A stretch of DNA of 6,118 nt from Actinomycetes bacterium (lineage in GTDB: Bacteria > Actinomycetota > Actinomycetes > Actinomycetales > Cellulomonadaceae): the NCBI GenBank assembly GCA_023424135.1, contig JAFAEH010000121.1:1-6118 (forward strand), read 5' to 3'. Below the pieces are notes generated by a model. It was not told where the DNA came from. It ran no database searches and saw only the letters and a list, made by a program, of their open reading frames with translations. Positions 1-4,746 of this stretch are shown here, in pieces. Both the position numbers and the translations under genes were made by a program. Position 1 is the first letter of the stretch; each line of letters begins with the position of its first letter.

Positions 1-7
1 CCGCCGG

Positions 8-30
8 GCCCCCGCTCCGGTGGCCGGGGC
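8..30 (-). terminator. possible terminator after lysG
   Basis: An imperfect hairpin lies just beyond the stop codon of the LysR-type gene. The outer arms GCCCC (8-12) and GGGGC (26-30) pair. After one C-C mismatch, GCT pairs with GGC (with a G-U), leaving a 5-nt loop. There is no T-tract, which is common for terminators in high-GC actinobacteria. It could also serve a gene left of the window. The assignment rests on position and fold only. Confidence 0.35.
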
Positions 31-39
31 GTACGGGGC

Positions 40-930
40 TCAGCGCGCGGGGGTCCGGGTGAGGGCGGCGGCGGCCGCCGCGCGCAGGGCGGTCGCGACC
101 GCGTCGAGCGCGTCGGTGCGCACGGACCACTGCTGCCAGAACAGAGGGACGTCGACCGCGTCGTCGGCCAGCGGGACGAGGGTGCCCGTGCGCTCGTCGT
201 CGGCGGACTGCTGCGCCGGCAGCATGCCCCAGCCGAACCCCAGGCGGATCGCGGTCGCGAAGTCCGCCGACGCGGGCACGAGGTGCCGCGGCGGGCGCGC
301 CGGATCGACGCGCCGCCGGCGCAGCCAGCGGTCCTGCAGACGGTCGTCGGCGTCGAAGACGACGACCGGTGCGGACGCGAGCGCGGCGGGCCGCGCCCCG
401 TCGGGGAACCAGCGGTCGACGAACGTGCGTGCGGCCATGGGCCGGTAGCGCATGACGCCCAGAGGCTCGACCGTGCACCCCTGCACCGCGACGGCCTGCG
501 CGGTCACCGCCCCCATGGCCGTGCCGTCGCGCAGCAGGTCGGCCGTCCGCTCCTGGTCCTCGCGCAGCATGCGCAGCGCGAGCCGGTCGGCGAGCGGTGC
601 GAGCGCGGGCAGGACCCAGGTGGTCAGGGAGTCGCCGTTGACGGCGAGCGTGACGTGCGGGAGCGCCGCCTCGCCGGTCAGGTGACGGGTCGCGGCGGAC
701 GTCAGGGCGTCGAGCTGGCGCGCGAGCCGGACGAGGGGCTCGCCCGCGGCGGTCGGGCGCACGGGCCGGTCGCGGCGCAGCAGCACGGCACCGGCGGACT
801 GCTCGAGCGCCTTGATGCGCTGGCTGACCGCGGACGGCGTGACGTGCAGCGTCCGTGCGGCGGCGTCGAACGTCCCGAGGTCGGCCACGGCTGCCAGCGT
901 GCGGAGCTGTCCGAGGTCCCAGTCAGACAT
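40..930 (-). CDS. lysG: ArgP/LysG family LysR-type transcriptional regulator
   Basis: A 296-residue LysR-type regulator. Residues 1-60 form the winged helix-turn-helix (the stretch around TPSAVSQRIKALEQ is the recognition helix). The remainder is the effector-binding domain. Several segments are typical of ArgP/LysG: VNGDSLTTW near residue 98, QGCTVEPLGVMRYRP near residue 150, and the FGWGMLP loop toward the C-terminus. In this family the protein senses lysine, arginine or histidine and activates the exporter gene. The divergent neighbour 71 bp away is exactly such an exporter, which supports the assignment strongly. Length is normal (about 290-300). The ATG at 930 is preferred because a TAGCAT -10-like hexamer sits at the spacing expected for a leaderless transcript and no Shine-Dalgarno is visible. 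Whether the physiological ligand is lysine or arginine cannot be read from the sequence, so the symbol follows the Corynebacterium precedent. Confidence 0.9.
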   Translation of the reverse strand: MSDWDLGQLRTLAAVADLGTFDAAARTLHVTPSAVSQRIKALEQSAGAVLLRRDRPVRPTAAGEPLVRLARQLDALTSAATRHLTGEAALPHVTLAVNGDSLTTWVLPALAPLADRLALRMLREDQERTADLLRDGTAMGAVTAQAVAVQGCTVEPLGVMRYRPMAARTFVDRWFPDGARPAALASAPVVVFDADDRLQDRWLRRRRVDPARPPRHLVPASADFATAIRLGFGWGMLPAQQSADDERTGTLVPLADDAVDVPLFWQQWSVRTDALDAVATALRAAAAAALTRTPAR

Positions 931-936
931 GCAGTG

Positions 937-942
937 ATGCTA
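937..942 (-). promoter_or_regulatory. -10 element of lysG, leaderless arrangement
   Basis: Read on the minus strand, TAGCAT fits the actinobacterial TANNNT -10 consensus. It ends 6 nt before the ATG at 930, placing it at -12 to -7 if transcription starts at the A of ATG. That is the geometry of leaderless mRNAs, and no ribosome binding site is visible. No good -35 is seen. The operator palindrome touches this element, which would suit autorepression. Confidence 0.4.
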
Positions 943-961
943 ATGGTCCTGCAGGAACATT
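942..961. promoter_or_regulatory. candidate LysG operator palindrome
   Basis: A 20-bp dyad, AATGGTCCTGCAGGAACATT, is centred in the 71-bp divergent gap. Its core TCCTGCAGGA (947-956) is perfect and the outer AATG/CATT arms also pair, so 18 of 20 positions are symmetric. It holds two overlapping T-N11-A motifs (944/956 and 947/959), the usual LysR-family box. It abuts the lysG -10 and lies about 40 bp upstream of the exporter start. This fits repression of the regulator and ligand-dependent activation of the exporter. Function is inferred. Confidence 0.55.
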
Positions 962-1001
962 CGCTGTACTGGTGGTTCGGCGCGGCCTAGCGTCGGTGGA
1001 C

Positions 1002-1715
1002 GTGTGGACCTCCCTCGTCGCCGGCCTCGGGTTCGGGCTCGCGCTCATCGTCGCCATCGGCGCGCAGAACGCCCACGTGCTGCGGCACGGGCTGCGCCGC
1101 GACCGCGTCGGGCTCGTCGTCGCGATCTGCGCGGTGTCCGACCTGCTGCTCATCGGGGTCGGGGCCGCGGGCGTCGGGACCGTGATCGCGTCGAGCCGCA
1201 CGCTCACCGTGGTCACGACGGTGCTCGGCGCGGGCGTCCTGCTCGCGTACGGTGCGCTCGCGGCCCGGCGGGCGTGGCGGGGCGACGCCGCGCTCGTCGT
1301 CGACGACACGGCCGCGCGGACGACCGCCGCGCCGGCCACGGCCGTCCCCCGCACCCCGCCCGTCGTGACCTCGGCGACCCGCACGGCCACGCCGCCCACC
1401 CGGGCCGCCACGACCACCACGGTCGGCGCGGCCGTCGCGACGACGCTCGCGCTCACCTGGCTCAACCCCCACGTGCACCTCGACACGGTCGTGCTGCTCG
1501 GCTCGGTCGCGGCGGGGCACGGCGACGCGCGATGGTGGTTCGCCGCCGGCGCGGGGCTCGGCAGCGTGCTGTGGTTCACGGCGCTCGGGTACGGTGCGGC
1601 GCTGCTCCGTCCCGTGTTCGCCCGCCCCGGTGCCTGGCGGGTGCTCGACGCCGTGATCGCCCTGGTCATGGCGGCGATCGCGACGGGCCTGGTGGTCGAC
1701 CTGCGGGGCGGCTGA
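1002..1715 (+). CDS. lysE: LysE/ArgO family basic amino acid exporter
   Basis: An inner-membrane exporter of the LysE superfamily that exports lysine and/or arginine. It is 237 residues from the GTG at 1002. GTG 996 would add two residues, and neither has a clear Shine-Dalgarno. Visible family marks are an N-terminal membrane helix with GAQN at residues 20-23 and the highly conserved TWLNPHVHLDTVVLLGS segment at residues 152-168. About six hydrophobic segments lie near residues 3-22, 37-60, 66-88, 140-170, 178-203 and 212-233. An extended Thr/Ala/Pro-rich loop (about residues 101-140) sits between the third and fourth segments and accounts for the protein being longer than E. coli ArgO (about 211). 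It diverges from its presumed regulator, and the shared gap contains an operator-like palindrome. The stop codon is followed directly by a strong hairpin. The transported amino acid is not determinable from sequence. Confidence 0.9.
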   Translation: MWTSLVAGLGFGLALIVAIGAQNAHVLRHGLRRDRVGLVVAICAVSDLLLIGVGAAGVGTVIASSRTLTVVTTVLGAGVLLAYGALAARRAWRGDAALVVDDTAARTTAAPATAVPRTPPVVTSATRTATPPTRAATTTTVGAAVATTLALTWLNPHVHLDTVVLLGSVAAGHGDARWWFAAGAGLGSVLWFTALGYGAALLRPVFARPGAWRVLDAVIALVMAAIATGLVVDLRGG

Positions 1716-1733
1716 CCGTCCGGGCCGCCCCGC
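1703..1733 (+). terminator. hairpin overlapping the lysE stop codon
   Basis: A perfect 10-bp stem: GCGGGGCGGC (1703-1712) pairs with GCCGCCCCGC (1724-1733) across an 11-nt loop that contains the TGA stop. No T-tract follows. Such G/C-only stems often act as terminators or 3' stabilisers in actinobacteria. The opposite strand could also use it to end readthrough from the convergent amylase gene. Confidence 0.5.
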
Positions 1734-1737
1734 TGCC

Positions 1738-1892
1738 GGACCGCGGTTCGTCGCCGTGTGCCGCGGCGACGTGCTCGTCGGTCACCCGTACCTCGCGAGG
1801 GCCGACCAGCCGGCGACGGACGAGCTCGGGCACGTCTTCGCCCCGCGTGCACGCGCCGCGGGTACGCGACGGAGGCGGCCCGTGCGCTCGCT
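1738..1892 (+). pseudogene. GNAT N-acetyltransferase remnant, frameshifted
   Basis: The gap between the exporter and the amylase carries pieces of a GNAT acetyltransferase. In the frame starting at 1738 the translation reads RFVAV, then a stretch with GDVLVGHPYLARADQP, then DELGHVFAPRA. This resembles the middle beta-strands of GNAT enzymes, which commonly read like VGHVYLARTDPP...ELGYVFAP. Near 1850 the frame breaks. The next frame (1854-1892) continues with RRGYATEAARALA, a textbook acetyl-CoA-binding motif A of the (R/Q)-x-x-G-x-(G/A) type. The two parts are in natural order with almost nothing missing between them. The N-terminal part with a start codon and the C-terminal beta-strands are absent. 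I infer a decayed, truncated gene. The motif match is from memory of the family, not from a search. Confidence 0.6.
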
Positions 1893-1930
1893 GGACGCGG
1901 GTGCATGCCCGCACTCTCGCCGGTGGGCGG

Positions 1931-3172
1931 TCAGGTCCTGAAGAGGACCGTGCCGTCGGCGTCGTGGACGGAGGCGCGCGGGGCGTCGGCGACGTCGAGC
2001 TCGACGTGCAGCCGGTGGGCGCCGTCGGCGGACGTGGAGGTGTACCGGTAGCGGGTGTTGGTCAGCTCGTCGGCGGTCGTGCGGGCGGTGTGCAGCCACG
2101 GGTGGCGGCGCCGCAGCGCGACGAGCTCCTGGTGGCGGGCCAGCACGCGCCGCTCGTCGTCGGGCAGGTCGTCGGGGGAGGCGGGCAGCGCGGGCCGGAC
2201 CGCGTCGTCGCCGCCCTCGCGCTCCTCCTTGAGCCCCGTCCAGCCGAGCTCGTCGCCGTAGTACAGGGACGGGACCCCGCCGACGGTGAGCAGCACGACG
2301 AGCGCGAGCAGGGCCGCGTCGGGCCCGACCTGCGTGGCGATGCGCGTGACGTCGTGGTTGCCGACGAACGTCTGCGGCACGAACGTGTCGAGGAACCCGT
2401 CGTGGCGGCGCAGCGCGTGGTCGAGCTCCCAGAAGTTGCGGTCGCGCAGGCTGCTCCAGACCGCCTTCCACAGCTCGTACTGCGTCACCGAGTCCATCCC
2501 CGACTCGGCGACTACCCCCGCGTAGTCGCCGTGGATGACCTCCCCGACGACCCACACGTCGGGGTGCCGCGCACGCACCGCTGGCAGCACGCGAGCCCAG
2601 AACGCGGGCGGCACCGCGTACGCGGCGTCCAGGCGCCACCCGTCGACGCCCCGGTCGAGCCAGTGGGTCATGACGTCGGTGACGTACGCGGCCACGGCCG
2701 CGTCGTCGTGGTTCAGCGCGACGAGCGAGCGGTGCCCCTCGAAGTCCGCCGTGCGCGGGCCGTCGGGGTGGTCCCAGTCGACACGGACGAACCCCGCGCG
2801 CGGACCGTCGCGCCCCTCGGCCAGCACCTGCGCGACGAGCGGGTGCTCCGCGCCGACGTGGTTGAACACGCCGTCGAGGACGACGCGCAGCCCGCGCTCG
2901 TGCGCGGCCGCGACCAGCCGGTCCAGGTCCTCGTCCGTCCCCAGCCGGGGGTCGACGCGGTAGTGGTCGGTCGTGTCGTACCCGTGCGTCGACGACGCGA
3001 ACACCGGGCCGAGCAGCAGCCCGTTCGCGCCCAGCCGCACGACGTGGTCGAGCCACGGCAGCAGCCGGTCCAGGCGGTGCGCGTCGTGCCCGGCGTCGGG
3101 GACGCGGATCGGCGCGCCGACGGCGCCCAGGGGGTAGACGTGCCACCAGATCGCGTGCTCGACCCACCCCAC
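1931..3172 (-). CDS. GH13 alpha-amylase family glycosidase
   Basis: A 413-residue glycoside hydrolase family 13 enzyme expected to cleave alpha-glucosidic bonds in maltodextrins or related alpha-glucans. All four GH13 regions are visible: region I VVLDGVFNHVG (97-107), region II GWRLDAAY with the nucleophile D182, region III VVGEV with the acid/base E211, and region IV FVGNHDVTR with H273 and D274. The segment VPSLYYGDELGW (300-311) closes the barrel. A short beta-domain follows, ending in a strand-rich C-terminus. There is no signal peptide or carbohydrate-binding module, so it is probably cytoplasmic. The start is GTG 3172, fixed by a strong AGGAGG with 5-nt spacing. At 413 residues it is compact for GH13, with short loops. 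Exact specificity (amylase, oligo-glucosidase or cyclomaltodextrinase type) cannot be decided. It lies downstream of the phosphofructokinase gene on the same strand but across a 254-bp repeat block. Confidence 0.9.
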   Translation of the reverse strand: MGWVEHAIWWHVYPLGAVGAPIRVPDAGHDAHRLDRLLPWLDHVVRLGANGLLLGPVFASSTHGYDTTDHYRVDPRLGTDEDLDRLVAAAHERGLRVVLDGVFNHVGAEHPLVAQVLAEGRDGPRAGFVRVDWDHPDGPRTADFEGHRSLVALNHDDAAVAAYVTDVMTHWLDRGVDGWRLDAAYAVPPAFWARVLPAVRARHPDVWVVGEVIHGDYAGVVAESGMDSVTQYELWKAVWSSLRDRNFWELDHALRRHDGFLDTFVPQTFVGNHDVTRIATQVGPDAALLALVVLLTVGGVPSLYYGDELGWTGLKEEREGGDDAVRPALPASPDDLPDDERRVLARHQELVALRRRHPWLHTARTTADELTNTRYRYTSTSADGAHRLHVELDVADAPRASVHDADGTVLFRT

Positions 3173-3177
3173 CGGGA

Positions 3178-3183
3178 CCTCCT
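3178..3183 (-). promoter_or_regulatory. ribosome binding site of the GH13 gene
   Basis: AGGAGG on the minus strand, 5 nt before GTG 3172, is the strongest Shine-Dalgarno in the window and decides this GTG start. A TAGCCT hexamer at 3197-3202 (minus) lies further upstream and could be a -10 element, giving the gene its own promoter. No clear -35 is seen. Confidence 0.7.
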
Positions 3184-3238
3184 GACGTCGCCTCCGAGGC
3201 TATCCCGCGTCGGGATCCTGCGTCCCGCCACAGCACCG

Positions 3239-3285
3239 CCCCGTCCCCGTCCCCGTCCCCGTCCCCGTCCCCGTCCCCGTCCCCG
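3239..3285. repeat. (CCCCGT)7 hexanucleotide repeat
   Basis: Seven perfect tandem copies of CCCCGT (3239-3280) are followed by a partial CCCCG. It lies about 67-113 bp upstream of the GH13 start and next to the 42-bp repeat block. Simple repeats of this kind are prone to slipped-strand length change. No coding sequence needs it. Confidence 0.95.
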
Positions 3286-3289
3286 CAGC

Positions 3290-3400
3290 GTGAGAGAGCG
3301 ATCGGATTGCTCTGTCACGGGGGGGGAGGGGGTGAGAGAGCGATCGGATTGCTCTGTCACGGGGGGGGAGGGGGTGAGAGAGCGATCGGATTGCTCTGTC
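3290..3400. repeat. 42-bp tandem repeats, two complete and one partial
   Basis: The unit begins GTGAGAGAGCGATCGG and ends with G8-A-G4. Copies start at 3290, 3332 and 3374. The first two are identical over all 42 bp. The third matches for its first 27 bp (to 3400) and then diverges into GCGCC and G5 blocks. Each unit holds an imperfect dyad: outer GTGA pairs with TCAC, one G-G mismatch follows, then AGAGCGA pairs with TTGCTCT (with one G-U) around a 5-nt loop TCGGA. In the third copy the outer TCAC is changed to TCGC. The fold is better as plus-strand RNA, where the internal pair is G-U, than as minus-strand RNA, where it is A-C. The block lies just downstream of the phosphofructokinase stop, so it could act as a serial terminator or be a dispersed intergenic repeat. 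Confidence 0.9.
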
Positions 3401-3405
3401 GCGCC

Positions 3406-3426
3406 GGGGGTGAGGGGGTGAGGGGG
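3406..3426. repeat. triple G5 block abutting the phosphofructokinase stop
   Basis: Three G5 tracts (3406-3410, 3414-3418, 3422-3426) are separated by TGA trinucleotides. The series runs directly into the stop codon of the phosphofructokinase gene (TCA on plus, 3427-3429). It is an 8-bp tandem repeat, GGGGGTGA, with the last copy ending in TCA. Together with nearby G runs it has G-quadruplex potential on the plus strand. Confidence 0.85.
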
Positions 3427-4560
3427 TCAGTCGCCCAGGCCGGTGCCCACCTGGCGGGCGGCGGTGATCCACGCGTGGTCGGTGGGCACGAGCTTGACCT
3501 TCCCCGCCACGTCGGCCAGCGGCACGGGCACCGCGTCGTCGCCGCGTGCCGCGACCATGACGCCGAACTCGCCGCGCTGCACGAGGTCGGCGGCGGCTGC
3601 GCCGAGGCGCGTCGCGAGCAGCCGGTCCGCCGCGCACGGTGCACCGCCGCGCTGCACGTACCCGAGGATCGTCACGCGCGACTCCAGGCCGGTCGCGGCC
3701 TCGAGCTCGCGCGCGAGCCGGAACGAGTGCTCGCGCTGCGCGTCCTCGACGTTCTTCAGGTGGGTCTTGGCCGCGCGACGTGCCTCCGGCGTCTTCGCGG
3801 ACTTCACGAGCAGCTGCGCGGCCTCGTAGTCGGCGGTGTCGTCGATGTCGCGCGCGCCCTCGGCGACGGCGACGACGGAGAACGACGACCCGCGCGCGGT
3901 GCGCTGGCGGATCGTCTCGGCCACCGCCTCGACCGTGTACGGGATCTCGGGGATGAGGATGATGTCCGCCCCGCCCGCGATGCCGGCGGCGAGCGTGAGC
4001 CACCCGGCGCGGTGGCCCATGATCTCGGTGAGGATGATCCGGTGGTGGCTGTGCGCCGTGGAGTGCACGCGGTCCACGGCCTCGGTCGCGATCTCGGTGG
4101 CCGTCGCGAACCCGAAGGTCGTGTCCGTCTCGGCGATGTCGTTGTCGATCGTCTTGGGCAGGTGCACGACGTTCAGGCCGGCCTCGACCAGGCGCATCGC
4201 GTTCTTCGCGGTCCCGCCGCCGCCGAGCATGATGAGCGCGTCCAGGCCCAGCTCGCGGTAGTTCTCGACGACGCGCGGCACCATGTCCTGCGCCTCGCCG
4301 TCGACGACGTACCGGTGGACCTTGTCGCGGCTCGTCCCCAGGATCGTCCCGCCGACCGTGAGGATCCCGGACAGGGCCTTGCCGTCGAGCTCGACGTACC
4401 GGTTCTCGACGAGGCCCGTGACGCCGTCGCGGAAGCCGAACAGCTCCATGCCGTAGTGCGCGATCGCGGTCTTGCCGAAGCCGCGGATCGCCGCGTTCAG
4501 GCCGGGGCTGTCGCCGCCCGCCGTGAGGATGCCGACCTTCTTCGCCCTGGTCCGGGCCAT
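3427..4560 (-). CDS. pfkA: 6-phosphofructokinase, PPi-like/mixed lineage
   Basis: A 377-residue phosphofructokinase that phosphorylates fructose 6-phosphate to the 1,6-bisphosphate in glycolysis. Visible motifs, in order: GILTAGGDSPGLNAAIRG (10-27, N-terminal phosphate-binding loop), LGGGGTAKNA (112-121), LPKTIDNDI (134-142, with D139 as the expected catalytic base and D141), EIMGHRAGW (179-187), AGGADIILIPEIPY (195-208) and the PFK signature LGYVQRGGAPCAADRLLATRLG (299-320). Compared with E. coli PfkA, the Asp103 position is Gly115, the Gly104 position remains Gly116, and Gly124 is Lys136. The last change is typical of PPi-type enzymes. The phosphoryl donor, ATP or PPi, is therefore uncertain. 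The start is ATG 4560, preceded by GGGAGG with about 6-nt spacing. A longer in-frame start at 4647 would add a low-complexity Gly/Arg-rich leader with no homology feel. The stop abuts the G5 repeat block. Confidence 0.92.
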   Translation of the reverse strand: MARTRAKKVGILTAGGDSPGLNAAIRGFGKTAIAHYGMELFGFRDGVTGLVENRYVELDGKALSGILTVGGTILGTSRDKVHRYVVDGEAQDMVPRVVENYRELGLDALIMLGGGGTAKNAMRLVEAGLNVVHLPKTIDNDIAETDTTFGFATATEIATEAVDRVHSTAHSHHRIILTEIMGHRAGWLTLAAGIAGGADIILIPEIPYTVEAVAETIRQRTARGSSFSVVAVAEGARDIDDTADYEAAQLLVKSAKTPEARRAAKTHLKNVEDAQREHSFRLARELEAATGLESRVTILGYVQRGGAPCAADRLLATRLGAAAADLVQRGEFGVMVAARGDDAVPVPLADVAGKVKLVPTDHAWITAARQVGTGLGD

Positions 4561-4564
4561 GTGC

Positions 4565-4571
4565 GCCTCCC
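4565..4571 (-). promoter_or_regulatory. ribosome binding site of pfkA
   Basis: GGGAGGC on the minus strand, a few bases upstream of ATG 4560, selects this start over the upstream in-frame ATG at 4647. The protein from here begins MARTRAKKVGILTAGGDSPG, the normal start of the family. Confidence 0.6.
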
Positions 4572-4578
4572 GACGTCC

Positions 4579-4590
4579 GTGCGGCCGCAC
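4579..4590. repeat. 12-bp perfect palindrome in the pfkA leader
   Basis: GTGCGGCCGCAC is perfectly self-complementary and lies immediately upstream of the ribosome binding site of pfkA. It could be a dimeric protein site or a tight RNA hairpin in the leader. In DNA this GC-rich, a 12-bp palindrome can also be chance. Confidence 0.4.
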
Positions 4591-4595
4591 CCCGG

Positions 4596-4636
4596 CCCGT
4601 CCGGCACAGCCTGGTGCACACGACCCGTCCGGCACA
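4596..4636. repeat. 13-bp direct repeats upstream of pfkA
   Basis: CCCGTCCGGCACA occurs at 4596-4608 and again at 4624-4636, a 28-bp centre-to-centre spacing. Minus-strand reading is TGTGCCGGACGGG, 36 to 76 bp upstream of the pfkA start. A poor TTGTGC/CAGGCT promoter can be drawn across them on the minus strand. They look like paired regulator sites or a small duplication. The rest of the 186-bp gap (4561-4746) shows only the leader palindrome and a weak 17-bp dyad around the hydrolase stop (4734-4750). Confidence 0.55.
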
Positions 4637-4746
4637 ACGCGCGACACCCCACGTCACGGGCCCGACACGTGCGGTTCACGCGGGTGGGGCGATGGCTGGG
4701 CGTGGATCCCCGGCGCGGAGTGGAGCTCCAGAGCTGACGTAGTACC

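Noticed and set aside
1899..1914. GCGGG/CCCGC hairpin before the GH13 stop as a second terminator
   Set aside because: The stem is only 5 bp with a 6-nt loop and no T-tract. In DNA this GC-rich it is expected by chance.
1782..3236. Long minus-strand frame of 484 codons overlapping the GH13 gene
   Set aside because: It is an Arg/Ala/Gly-rich shadow frame. The GH13 catalytic motifs are all in the other minus frame, which has a strong ribosome binding site.
3290..3400. CRISPR array
   Set aside because: The 42-bp units abut each other without unique spacers and there are no cas genes, so it is a tandem repeat.
1004..3421. Very long open frame on the plus strand (805 codons) ending in a 14-residue repeat peptide
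   Set aside because: It is the GC-rich shadow of lysE and the GH13 gene, with Arg/Gly/Ala low complexity and no family motifs. The apparent peptide repeat only reflects that 42 bp is divisible by three.
4561..4647. Upstream in-frame start for pfkA giving 406 residues
   Set aside because: The additional leader is not family-like, and a GGGAGG ribosome binding site directly precedes ATG 4560 where the canonical N-terminus begins.
3200..4657. Long minus-strand frame of 485 codons overlapping pfkA and the repeats
   Set aside because: It contains only low-complexity Arg/Gly sequence and Gly-Thr repeats from the hexanucleotide. The phosphofructokinase motifs are in a different frame.
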